Source of the DNA: JAYPWI01 sp038135065
Lineage (GTDB): Bacteria; Actinomycetota; Acidimicrobiia; Acidimicrobiales; Poriferisodalaceae
Direction: 5' to 3'
Length of the DNA stretch: 27,493 nucleotides
Assembly: GCA_038135065.1 (NCBI GenBank)
Contig: JAYPWI010000038.1
Location: 1-27,493 of the forward strand
Position numbers and translations under genes: made by a program. Below are positions 15,077-22,384 of this stretch, piece after piece (positions within the stretch are counted from its first letter, which is position 1; each line of letters begins with the position of its first letter). The notes under the pieces are model-generated. The model was not told where the DNA came from, did not search any database, and saw only the letters and a program-made list of their open reading frames with translations.

Positions 15077-16903
15077 TCAGGTGGTGGACGCCACCCTCCG
15101 GCTCGCAAGCTCCGCGTAGTCGTCGATCCTGGCCCGCAGCACGTCGAGGCTGGACCGCCAGAAGGCCCGGTCGGTGATGTCGATCCCGAACCGGCTGGCC
15201 AGTTCGGTGGCCGGGGCCATGCCCGTGGCGCCGAGGAGGTCGTCGTAGCCCGAGCGGAATCGGTCGGGATCCTCCCGGTAGCGGGCGAACAAGCCCAGGC
15301 CGAAGAGCAGCCCGAAGGTGTACGGGAAGTTGTAGTACGGGGTGAAGTAGTGGGCCTTCACCGCCCACATGTAGGGGTGGAGGGGTTCGACCACCTCCCC
15401 ATAGGCGGACCGCTGGCAGGTGGTCATCAGCTCGCACAACTCGTCCACCGACAGGGTGCTGGTGGCCCGTCGCCGGTACAGCTCAGTCTCGAAGAGGTAC
15501 CGGCTGTGGATGTCCACCACCACCTGGGTGGCTCCCGACAGGTCGGTGTCCAGCACCGAGAGGCGGTCGGCCTCGGGGTCGGCCAGCAGGGCCTCGACCA
15601 CGAGGGTCTCGCAGAAGATGGAGGCCGTCTCGGCCAGGCATCGCGGGGTCTGGCGCTGGAGCCAGGTTCGGGTCCCCAGGTTGACGTTGTGGTAGGCGTG
15701 GCCGAGCTCGTGGGCGAGGGTCTGGATGGCGTCGGCCGAGCCGTCGTAGGTCATCAGGATCCGGCTGACGTCGTCCCGCACGGGCATGCAGAAGGCCCCA
15801 CCCACCTTGCCGGGGCGGGCTTCTGCGTCGATCCACGACTCGTCGACCGCCTGCCGTGACAGACGGCCGAGGGTGGCGGCGTAGCCGTCGAANNNNNNNN
15901 NNAACGCGCCGGTTACGCGGTCGACGGCTGCCGTCCAGCTCAGCCCCGATCCGCTGCCGGACACCGGGGCGATCAGCCCGCTCCAGGGCATGGTGGAGCC
16001 GTGGCCCAGCAGCCCGGCTTTGACCTCGAGAAAGCGGCGGAAGTGGGGCAGGGCGTCGACCACCTCGGCCGTCATGGCGTCGAGGGTGGGTCGGTCGATG
16101 CCGTTGTCGAACAGGGCCGGTTCGAGGTCGTCGGCCCAGCCCCGACGCCGGTTGAGGAGCAGGGTTTCCCCTTTCTGGCTGTTGAGGGCGGCGGCCAGGG
16201 GAACGGCCACCGTGGACCATGCGGCCACCTCTGCCTCGAACGCTGCCTCGCGCCGTTCGGGGTCTGGTGAGGTGGCGGTGGCCCGCAGCACGGTCATGGG
16301 TAGGTCCTGGCCGGCGTCGGGGCCGCGGCTGACCCGTCCGGTCAGTCGGGAGGTGACGTCCCCGTGCAGGCGGACCCAGGCGGCCCCCCCGGTGAGCCCC
16401 AGCTCGGCGGCCAACTGTTCCTCTGACTCGCTCATCTGGTGCCGGGAGGCCACCGCGCTACGGGACAGGGGGTGAAGGTGGGCGGCCACCGTGGGGTCGA
16501 GGGCGGCCAAGGCCTCGACCTCGAGGCGGCCCACCCAGGCATCGAAGCGGGTGGTCAGATGGTTGAGGGGAACGGTGAGGCCGCTGCGGAGTCGGTCCTG
16601 GGTGGCTGCTGCGAGGTCGTCGGTCGCGTCTTGGGTGACCAGGGCGTGGCACAGGGCTCGGATCTCTCTCACCTCGGCCACCGCTGCGTTGAGCTCGTCG
16701 ATGACGGTGGCGGCAAGGGCTGCCAGATCGGGATCAGGGGCCAGGGGCGAACCCGCTCGAATGTCGTGTTGGTCGAACAGGGTGGCGAGGCGGCCGATGC
16801 GGGAACCGACCTGTTCTTCGAGGGCTGCGAATTCCCGCGAGTCGATGGGGGGTCCGAGGTCGGTGAGGTCCCAGGTGGGGGCCGTGACGCGGGCGGTGCT
16901 CAT
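15077..16903 (-). CDS. M3B-family oligoendopeptidase (PepF-like), containing a 10-N gap
   Basis: This cytoplasmic zinc metallopeptidase for short peptides has about 608 residues, including four ambiguous ones, which is normal for the M3B/PepF family. The zinc site HELGH is at residues 398-402 (His398, Glu399, His402), and the third ligand is Glu424 in CLAETASIFCETL. Other family blocks are WIDAEARPGKVGGAFC before the active site and MWAVKAHYFTPYYNFPYTFGLLFGLGLF near the C-terminus. The 10-N run at 15893-15902 falls between WTAAVDRVTGA and FDGYAATL. The frame agrees on both sides and the base pair before the gap (TT) predicts Phe or Leu, so the gene is probably intact. The ATG at 16903 (MSTARVTAPTWDLTDLG) is preferred over longer reading because upstream sequence belongs to the divergent crotonase gene. 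A CAGTAT box lies 7 nt before it. Confidence 0.92.
   Translation of the reverse strand: MSTARVTAPTWDLTDLGPPIDSREFAALEEQVGSRIGRLATLFDQHDIRAGSPLAPDPDLAALAATVIDELNAAVAEVREIRALCHALVTQDATDDLAAATQDRLRSGLTVPLNHLTTRFDAWVGRLEVEALAALDPTVAAHLHPLSRSAVASRHQMSESEEQLAAELGLTGGAAWVRLHGDVTSRLTGRVSRGPDAGQDLPMTVLRATATSPDPERREAAFEAEVAAWSTVAVPLAAALNSQKGETLLLNRRRGWADDLEPALFDNGIDRPTLDAMTAEVVDALPHFRRFLEVKAGLLGHGSTMPWSGLIAPVSGSGSGLSWTAAVDRVTGAXXXXFDGYAATLGRLSRQAVDESWIDAEARPGKVGGAFCMPVRDDVSRILMTYDGSADAIQTLAHELGHAYHNVNLGTRTWLQRQTPRCLAETASIFCETLVVEALLADPEADRLSVLDTDLSGATQVVVDIHSRYLFETELYRRRATSTLSVDELCELMTTCQRSAYGEVVEPLHPYMWAVKAHYFTPYYNFPYTFGLLFGLGLFARYREDPDRFRSGYDDLLGATGMAPATELASRFGIDITDRAFWRSSLDVLRARIDDYAELASRRVASTT
15893..15902. 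other. Assembly gap of 10 N inside the oligoendopeptidase gene
   Basis: Ten unknown bases interrupt the peptidase coding region. The reading frame continues on both sides with this length. Family alignment from memory (an Ala-Phe-x-x-Phe pattern here) would also fit 7 missing bases, which preserves the frame equally. It is a sequencing or scaffolding gap, not a biological feature. Confidence 0.97.
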
Positions 16904-16952
16904 GTCCGCGATACTGCCCCAATCCGAGGAACTCTTGGCACAGGAGGCAGTC

Positions 16953-17783
16953 ATGGCCGATCGCACATTCGACACGGGGACCGACGACATCACCACCGAG
17001 GTGGTCGAGGGTGTGATGACCATCACCCTCAACCGGCCGGAACGACGCAACGCGATGTCGGATTCGATGCTGGCCGGGTTGGTTGCCTCGTTGGCCGATG
17101 CCGAGGTGGCCGACGATGTGGGAGCCGTCGTGCTCACCGGGGCCGGTGGTGCCTTCTGTGCCGGCGGTGACGTGAAGGGAATGGCGGCCGCTGGTGGTGA
17201 GGGTGGTGGGAGCCCGTTGCAGTACGACGCCCGGGTGCACCTGCAGCGACGCAACCAGCGCGACACGGCGGGGAAGCTGTACGAGCTGCCCAAGCCGACC
17301 ATCGCCGCCCTCCCCGGGGCCGCTGCGGGGGCAGGTCTGTCGCTGGCTCTGGCCTGCGACCTGCGCTACGCGGCCGATTCGGCGGTGATGACCACCGCGT
17401 TCGCCCGGGTGGGCTTCAGCGGAGACTACGGCGGCACCTGGTTCATGAGCCGGTTGATCGGTTCGGCCAAGGCTCGGGAGCTGTATTACCTGAGCGACCG
17501 GGTGAACATGGACGAGGCGGTGCGTCTCGGTCTGGTGAACGGGGTCTTCGCGGCAGATCAACTCATGGACGAGGTGACGGCTGTGGCTCGTCGTCTGGCG
17601 TCGGGGCCGACGGTCGCCTACCGGTACATGAAGGAGAACCTGAACCGGGCCGTCCACGGTGAGATGGGGGAGTGCCTCGACATGGAGGCCGCCCACCACA
17701 TCCACTGTGGGCAGACCGAGGATCACCGGGAGGCCGCCCAGGCCTTCGTTGACAAGCGTGAGCCGGTGTTCAAAGGACGCTGA
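16953..17783 (+). CDS. Enoyl-CoA hydratase/isomerase-family (crotonase fold) protein
   Basis: This 276-residue acyl-CoA enzyme has oxyanion-hole segments GAFCAGGDVKGM (near residue 68) and GAAAGAGLSLALACDLRYA. Aligned to rat mitochondrial hydratase, the two catalytic glutamates are replaced: Ser130 occupies the Glu144 position and Phe150 the Glu164 position. Asp158 (GFSGDYGGTW) aligns instead with the Asp of PaaG and dienoyl-CoA isomerases. A C=C isomerase or another crotonase reaction is therefore more likely than simple hydration. The C-terminus (YRYMKENLNRAV, QTEDHREAAQAFVDKREPVFKG) is typical of the family. The ATG at 16953 follows an AGGAGG site (16942-16947) 5 nt upstream. It is divergent from the peptidase. 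The MFS gene follows after 49 nt with its own promoter. Confidence 0.92.
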   Translation: MADRTFDTGTDDITTEVVEGVMTITLNRPERRNAMSDSMLAGLVASLADAEVADDVGAVVLTGAGGAFCAGGDVKGMAAAGGEGGGSPLQYDARVHLQRRNQRDTAGKLYELPKPTIAALPGAAAGAGLSLALACDLRYAADSAVMTTAFARVGFSGDYGGTWFMSRLIGSAKARELYYLSDRVNMDEAVRLGLVNGVFAADQLMDEVTAVARRLASGPTVAYRYMKENLNRAVHGEMGECLDMEAAHHIHCGQTEDHREAAQAFVDKREPVFKGR

Positions 17784-17796
17784 ACACCCGTTCGAG

Positions 17797-17816
17797 TTTC
17801 GAAAATAGATTCGAAA
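17797..17816. promoter_or_regulatory. 20-bp operator-like dyad TTTCGAA-N6-TTCGAAA at MFS promoter
   Basis: This is a perfect 7-bp inverted repeat with a 6-nt spacer in an AT-rich island (about 17791-17825) inside otherwise very GC-rich DNA. It sits just upstream of the -10 box at 17820, in the -35/spacer region, where a repressor would block polymerase. A second small inverted repeat, TTCGA-GTT-TCGAA (17791-17803), overlaps its left arm. The same bases also read as a direct repeat of TTCGAAAAT with a 12-nt period (17798-17806 and 17810-17818). The size is right for a TetR- or MarR-type dimer. No regulator gene is adjacent. Confidence 0.6.
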
Positions 17817-17819
17817 ATC

Positions 17820-17825
17820 TAGACT
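17820..17825 (+). promoter_or_regulatory. -10 box of first MFS gene, leaderless type
   Basis: TAGACT is followed by exactly 7 nt and the GTG start at 17833. No ribosome-binding site precedes the GTG. The box lies 4 nt after the operator-like dyad, so binding there would interfere with transcription. Confidence 0.55.
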
Positions 17826-17832
17826 GGAGCTG

Positions 17833-19332
17833 GTGCGCCTCCAGATCCCCGTCGATGCCGCTACCGTGCCGCGCATTCCGGCAATCGGCGCGCTCGTGGC
17901 CGAGGCCCCTGACGGCCATGGCCAACCGCCTGCGGCCGCCCCGGTATCGGGCGGCGAGGCGGTGTCGGGTCGGGCCTGGCGGGCCCTGGCCGTGGCCGCG
18001 CTGGGCACCGTGCTGGTCGGGTTCAACTCCACGGCCACCAACATCGCCCTCAATGACATCCGCACCACCTTCGCCGGTGCATCGGCCGCCGAGGTGGGGT
18101 GGGGGGTCGCCGGTTACCTGATCGGTACCGCAGCCTTCCTCCCCCTGGGAGGGCGCCTGGCCGACCGGTTGGGTCGTAAGCGGGTCTTCCAGTCGGGCCT
18201 GCTGCTGTTCGCCATCTCGGCCGTGTTGTCGGCCATTGCCCCGACGGTGTGGACCCTGAACCTGGCCCGGGTGCTGCAGGCCGTGGCTGGGGCCGCGGTG
18301 TTGCCCGCCAGCCTCAGCTTGGTGCTGCCCCTGTTCCCCGAGTCGCGGCGCACCACGGCAGTGGGCCTGTGGTCGGCGGCCGGACCGTTGGCGGCCGCCG
18401 TCGCCCCGGTGGGCGCGGCCCTCATCCTGGGGGTTGGTGGATGGCGCACCGTCTACCTGGTCAGCGCGCCGATGGCGTTGGCGATGTTCGCCATGGGCGC
18501 CCTCCTGCTCGACGAGCTGCCCACCCCCAAGGTCACCAGCCGCCTCGATCTGCTCGGCGCCTCTGCTGGCACCCTGGCCATCGCCTGCATCGTGGCCGCC
18601 CTCATGCAGGGGGGCACCCAATGGGGCATGACGTCACCGATCACCCTCGCCGTGGGCTCCGCCGGGGTGACTGCGCTGGCCATCTTCGTGGCCAACTCGC
18701 TGCGTCATCCCGAGCCCCTGCTCAACCTGCGCCTGCTGCGATTGCCCGGTGTGCGGGTGGCCAACCTGGCCAACTTCCTCATCGGGATCACCTCGCTGTC
18801 CATCTGGTTGGTGTGGCCGCTCTTCCTGCGGGAGGTGTGGCAGTTCTCCAACCTGGGCGTCGGGTTGGGCCTGACCGTCGGCCCGATCGCGGCCGGAACC
18901 TCGACCCTCGTGTTCAGCCGGATCGGTGACCGGATCGGGCCCATTGCCCTGTGTCGGTTGGGGGCTGCCCTACAGACCTTCGCTGTGGCCTGGCACTTCA
19001 CCCACCTCGGCCACGAGGTCAACTTCTGGGTCGATTTCGTACCGGGGATCGCCCTGTACGGCATCGGCTGGGGGATGAGCACCCCGCTCCTCAACAGCAT
19101 CGCCCTCAGCTGGGTCGACGAGAAGTTCTACGGCGAGACGAACGGGCTGTTCAACACCCTGCGGTACGTGGCCGCCGCCCTGGGAACGGCTGCCGTGTTC
19201 GCCCTGTTGATCGATCGAGGGGCCGACGACCTGGCCGACTACGACAGCGTGCTGTTCTTCTTCGTCATGGCGTCACTGGCCGGGTTCGTGTCCCTGTGGC
19301 TGCCGGGCGCTCGATCCCGGCCGTCGTCCTGA
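17833..19332 (+). CDS. MFS transporter, drug:H+ antiporter-like (paralogue 1)
   Basis: This 499-residue polytopic membrane protein begins with a ~50-residue cytoplasmic tail. TM1 contains VLVGFNSTATNIALNDI, and the cytoplasmic loop-2 motif A is GGRLADRLGRKR (near residue 106). The fifth-helix region GLWSAAGPLAAAVAPVGAALI resembles the antiporter motif C of DHA-type exporters. About 12-14 TM helices are expected. Such proteins export drugs or hydrophobic compounds in exchange for protons; the substrate cannot be told here. It is clearly paralogous to the convergent MFS gene at 20864-22321: both share RAWRALAV, LLNL-x-L-VANLANF/M, WPLF and FYGE-N-FNT blocks at matching positions. The GTG start is supported by the TAGACT box 7 nt upstream and the operator dyad. 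A later start would remove only the variable tail. Confidence 0.9.
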   Translation: MRLQIPVDAATVPRIPAIGALVAEAPDGHGQPPAAAPVSGGEAVSGRAWRALAVAALGTVLVGFNSTATNIALNDIRTTFAGASAAEVGWGVAGYLIGTAAFLPLGGRLADRLGRKRVFQSGLLLFAISAVLSAIAPTVWTLNLARVLQAVAGAAVLPASLSLVLPLFPESRRTTAVGLWSAAGPLAAAVAPVGAALILGVGGWRTVYLVSAPMALAMFAMGALLLDELPTPKVTSRLDLLGASAGTLAIACIVAALMQGGTQWGMTSPITLAVGSAGVTALAIFVANSLRHPEPLLNLRLLRLPGVRVANLANFLIGITSLSIWLVWPLFLREVWQFSNLGVGLGLTVGPIAAGTSTLVFSRIGDRIGPIALCRLGAALQTFAVAWHFTHLGHEVNFWVDFVPGIALYGIGWGMSTPLLNSIALSWVDEKFYGETNGLFNTLRYVAAALGTAAVFALLIDRGADDLADYDSVLFFFVMASLAGFVSLWLPGARSRPSS

Positions 19333-19382
19333 CTTCGGCGAGGCGACTCGCTTCGCGGTGACCGTTGGCCCAAGCTGGTGCC

Positions 19383-19913
19383 ATGGCTGTGAACGACGTC
19401 CTGACCGTGTTCGCCGGGGCCGTGGTTGCTCTCAACGTGGTCACCGTGCTCACCGTGTTGGGGAGGCTGTCGGGCCTTAGCGGGGGCTGGGATCGGTGGC
19501 TGCGGCGCCGGTCCGGTGAGGTGGCAGCTGCGTTGGCGGTGGGGGCGATGGCCGGTTCGTTGTACCTGTCCGAGGTGGCCCACCTGATCCCATGCCGCTA
19601 CTGCTGGATCCAGCGGATCGCCATGTACCCCCTGGCCCTGGTGCTGGTGATCGGGGTGGCGACCCGTGATCGACGGGTCCGCCGCTATGCCGTACCCATG
19701 GCCGTCATCGGCCTGGGTTTCTCCACCTGGCACTACCTGCTGCAGGTGTTCCCCTCACTCGAGGATGCGTCGGCCTGCAACATCCTGAACCCCTGCACCA
19801 TCCGGTACGCGTGGAAGTTCGGCTTCGTGTCCATTCCCTATATGGCGGGAAGTGTGTTCGCAGCGGTGCTGGTCGCGCTGTGGGGTCGTTCGTCGCAGTC
19901 GAGGATCAGCTGA
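19383..19913 (+). CDS. DsbB-family disulfide bond formation protein
   Basis: This four-helix membrane protein would reoxidise a DsbA-type thiol oxidase using quinone. With the ATG start it has 176 residues, normal for DsbB/BdbC. The first extracytoplasmic loop has the CxxC pair Cys71/Cys74 (PCRYCWIQRIAMYP), in which the adjacent WxQR is characteristic. The second loop has Cys132 and Cys138 (SACNILNPCTIRYAWKFGFVSIPYMA). All four redox cysteines are therefore present. TTG at 19365 would add six residues; the ATG is preferred because CAAGCT lies 6 nt before it as a possible leaderless -10. No dsbA is in the window. It follows the MFS gene by 50 nt and converges on the pirin gene with only 12 nt between stops. 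Confidence 0.9.
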   Translation: MAVNDVLTVFAGAVVALNVVTVLTVLGRLSGLSGGWDRWLRRRSGEVAAALAVGAMAGSLYLSEVAHLIPCRYCWIQRIAMYPLALVLVIGVATRDRRVRRYAVPMAVIGLGFSTWHYLLQVFPSLEDASACNILNPCTIRYAWKFGFVSIPYMAGSVFAAVLVALWGRSSQSRIS

Positions 19914-19925
19914 GCGGCCCCCCGG

Positions 19926-20822
19926 TCAGGTGCCGGCGGGGGCGATGGTGCCCATGCGGCCCGCCTGGTAATCCTCCATGGCCGTGATGAGCTCGTCGCG
20001 GGTGTTCATCACGAAGGGTCCGTAGCGGGCCACGGGTTCCCCCAGCGGCCGTCCGGCCATCACCAGGACCTCGGCCGGTTCGGGGCCTGGAGCCGCGGTG
20101 CCGTGGACGGCCACCGGTCCCGGTCCCGGGGCGAACACGGCCATCTGGTGTTCGCCGACCACGGTGGTGCCGCCGGCGGTCCTGGAGCCACCGACCACGT
20201 AGCGGGCGATCTGGTGGTCGTCGGGGATGTCGAGGGTGGCCTCGCCCCCGGCCTCGACGCTCAGGTGGGCGTAGACGATGGGGGTGTGGGTGGCCGCCGG
20301 CCCGTCGGCTCCGAGAAGATGGCCGGCGATCACGGTGGCCCGCCAGCGGTCTCCCTGGACCTTGGGGATCTGGTCGGCCGTGATCGACTGGTAGCGGGGC
20401 CGGGTCCGCTTGGCGTGGGCGGGCAGGTTCACCCAGAGCTGGAAGCCGTGGGTGCGGCCCCCCTCCTGCTGGATGCGTTGGGAGGGCATCTCGCTGTGGA
20501 CGATGCCGTCGCCGGCCGTCATCCACTGCACGTCGCCGGCTCGGATGATGCCCCGGTTGCCGAGCGAGTCAGCGTGCTCGGTCTCCCCGTCGAGCACGTA
20601 GGACACCGTTTCGAAGCCTCGGTGGGGATGGTCGGGGGCTCCCTTGGCCTCCCCGGGGGCGTAGGTCTTGGGTTCCTTCTCGTCGAGCATGAGGAAGGGG
20701 TCGACCATCTCGAGACCCGTCGTGGGGAAGGGCCGGTACACGGCGAAGCCGGCACCTTCGAGCTGGCGGTGGGCGGTGATCACCCCGACGGGTTGGCGAG
20801 CAGTTGCCGTGGAATCCGACAT
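19926..20822 (-). CDS. Pirin-family bicupin protein
   Basis: This 298-residue double-cupin protein carries the metal site of pirins in its first cupin. His65 and His67 lie in DHPHRGFETVSYVLDGE. His109 and Glu111 lie in GDGIVHSEMP. The second half (PAGT-terminated, with VVGGSRTAGG and VLVMAGRPLGEPVARYGPFVMNT) is the conserved C-terminal cupin and the family-specific GRPL-EP-A-YGPFVMNT block. Bacterial pirins include quercetinase-like dioxygenases and regulators of metabolic enzymes, and the role here is not defined. ATG at 20822 has an AGGAAGG site 6-8 nt upstream and TAGGCT (20852-20847) as a -10, giving a conventional leader. The second MFS gene ends 41 nt upstream on the same strand, so the two could be cotranscribed from the MFS promoter. 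Confidence 0.93.
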   Translation of the reverse strand: MSDSTATARQPVGVITAHRQLEGAGFAVYRPFPTTGLEMVDPFLMLDEKEPKTYAPGEAKGAPDHPHRGFETVSYVLDGETEHADSLGNRGIIRAGDVQWMTAGDGIVHSEMPSQRIQQEGGRTHGFQLWVNLPAHAKRTRPRYQSITADQIPKVQGDRWRATVIAGHLLGADGPAATHTPIVYAHLSVEAGGEATLDIPDDHQIARYVVGGSRTAGGTTVVGEHQMAVFAPGPGPVAVHGTAAPGPEPAEVLVMAGRPLGEPVARYGPFVMNTRDELITAMEDYQAGRMGTIAPAGT

Positions 20823-20846
20823 CGTGAACCTTCCTGTGTGGGGCCG

Positions 20847-20852
20847 AGCCTA
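20847..20852 (-). promoter_or_regulatory. Putative -10 box of pirin gene
   Basis: TAGGCT on the minus strand lies 24 nt before the ATG at 20822, with the AGGAAGG ribosome site between. This is a leadered promoter, unlike the leaderless group. It falls in the 41-nt gap after the MFS stop codon. Confidence 0.38.
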
Positions 20853-20863
20853 GAAGGGATCGG

Positions 20864-22321
20864 TCAGTCGCCCGCTGCCGCCGCTGCGGGGCGGGGGAAG
20901 ACGAAGACCAGCAGGGCCCAACAGGCCAATCCGGCCACCGCGAACGCCGCGAAGGCCCGCCCGTAGGCGGCCATGGGGTTCGCCCGTTCGGGGTCACCCA
21001 CGATGGCGATGGCAACGGCGATGCCGAGCGCCCCGGCCACGTTGCGGATGGTGTTGAACGCGGCGTTGACCTCACCGTAGAAGTCGGCGCTCACGTGGCT
21101 GAGCACGCTGCTGTTGAGGGTGGGCTGGGTGAGGGCCCACCCGGCCCCGAACAGGCCGATACACGGCCCAGCCGACAGCCAGTAATTGGGTTCTTCGGTC
21201 AGCGTGAACAGGGGCCAGGCCAGGGCGAGCAGGGGAATCATGGCCGACCATCGCAGCAGACGATGGGGGCCCATCCGGTCGGCCAAGCGCCCGCTGATGC
21301 TGGTGAGGACGCCGCTCACGATCGGGCCGGGCAGCAGGCCGAGGCCGATCTGGATCTTGGAGTACCCCCACACCCGGTCCATGAACAACGGCCACAGGAT
21401 CCACACCCCCAGACCGGGCAGGTTGAGGAACATGTTGGCCAGGTTGGCCACCCACACCGGCTTGAGGAGGAACAGGTCGAGGTTGAGGAGGGGGTCGTCA
21501 TGGCGGCGGCACGAGAGCACGAACAGGGGCAGCAGGGTGGTGGCTGCGGCCAGGGTGCCGATCACCAGCGGGTGGACCCACCCCAGGTTGGGTCCCTGGC
21601 TGACTGCGAAGACCAGGGCTGCGATGGCCGAGGAGCCCAGGAGCACCCCCACCAGGTCGATGCGGGCGCTCGATCGCTGGCCCTTGGACTCCTGCAGGGT
21701 GCCGAAGCTGCTCAGCAGGGCGACGAGGGCGATGGGGGCGCTGACCGCCAGCAGGACCCGCCAACTGGCGAAGGACAGGATGGCCGCCGCAGCGGTGGGA
21801 GCGATGGCCGAGGCAACCGGACCGGTGGCCGACCACAGGGCCACCGCGGTGAAATGACGGTGCTTGGGGAACTCGGGGAGGATGACGGCCAGGGAGCTGG
21901 GCACCACCAGGGCCCCTCCCACCGACGCCAGCAGGCGGGCCCCGATCAGCACATAGACGGTGGGGGCGACGGCGGACAGGGTGGCCCCCGCAGCAAAGGT
22001 GACGAGGCCGAGGCGGTACATGCGCCGCCGCCCCAGTCGGTCGGCCAGCCCACCGGAGAGCAGCATGAGGCTGGCCATGCCGATGAAGAACACGGACGCC
22101 ACCCAGGACACGGTCGCTTGGCTGGCTCCGGAGAAGTCGTCGGCGATGTCACCGAAGGCCAGGTTCATGGCTGTCGTGTTGAACGACTTGAGGGAGAACC
22201 CGGCGCAGCCAACGGCAAGGGCCCGCCATGCTCGGCGGGGAATTTCCCCGTCGTCGGGGACTGTGGTGTCGGCCGGGTAGACCCCGAACACCATGGGGGC
22301 GCGACTCACCGTCGGTTTCAC
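20864..22321 (-). CDS. MFS transporter, drug:H+ antiporter-like (paralogue 2)
   Basis: This 485-residue membrane transporter has TM1 KSFNTTAMNLAFGDI, motif A GGLADRLGRRRMY and a fifth-helix region ALWSATGPVASAIAPTAAAAIL. The second half contains LLNLDLFLLKPVWVANLANMFLNL, WPLFMDRVWGYSKIQIGLGLLPGP and FYGEVNAAFNTIRNVAGALG. It aligns along its length with the MFS protein at 17833-19332, with variable termini, and the two genes point toward each other. About 12-14 TM helices are expected. It probably exports a hydrophobic compound; the substrate is unknown. The start is uncertain: GTG at 22321 has a GAGAGG site too close to it, while GTG at 22309 (10 nt after that site) or ATG at 22294 would give a proper spacing. 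All give the same membrane domain. Confidence 0.88.
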   Translation of the reverse strand: MKPTVSRAPMVFGVYPADTTVPDDGEIPRRAWRALAVGCAGFSLKSFNTTAMNLAFGDIADDFSGASQATVSWVASVFFIGMASLMLLSGGLADRLGRRRMYRLGLVTFAAGATLSAVAPTVYVLIGARLLASVGGALVVPSSLAVILPEFPKHRHFTAVALWSATGPVASAIAPTAAAAILSFASWRVLLAVSAPIALVALLSSFGTLQESKGQRSSARIDLVGVLLGSSAIAALVFAVSQGPNLGWVHPLVIGTLAAATTLLPLFVLSCRRHDDPLLNLDLFLLKPVWVANLANMFLNLPGLGVWILWPLFMDRVWGYSKIQIGLGLLPGPIVSGVLTSISGRLADRMGPHRLLRWSAMIPLLALAWPLFTLTEEPNYWLSAGPCIGLFGAGWALTQPTLNSSVLSHVSADFYGEVNAAFNTIRNVAGALGIAVAIAIVGDPERANPMAAYGRAFAAFAVAGLACWALLVFVFPRPAAAAAGD

Positions 22322-22339
22322 CTCTCAGGGGGACGGTGG

Positions 22340-22345
22340 ATCGTA
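22340..22345 (-). promoter_or_regulatory. Putative -10 box of second MFS gene
   Basis: TACGAT on the minus strand lies 18 nt before the GTG at 22321, in the 63-nt gap that follows the secreted-protein gene. Two small GC hairpins are just upstream of it (22353-22364 GGGA/TCCC arms and 22364-22376 CGCCC/GGGCG arms). They have no T-run, so they are not called as a terminator. Confidence 0.35.
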
Positions 22346-22384
22346 CCGCTCCGGGACGCATCCCGCCCCAGGGGCGTGGGGGGC

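Noticed and set aside
16491..16952. Upstream extension of the crotonase reading frame
   Set aside because: It lies antisense to the peptidase; the AGGAGG site and family N-terminus fix the ATG at 16953.
16904..17302. Upstream extension of the peptidase reading frame
   Set aside because: It lies antisense to the crotonase gene; the M3B homology starts at the ATG at 16903.
22353..22376. Tandem small hairpins after the secreted-protein gene considered as a terminator
   Set aside because: Stems are only 4-5 bp and no T-run follows on the relevant strand; such hairpins are common at this GC content.
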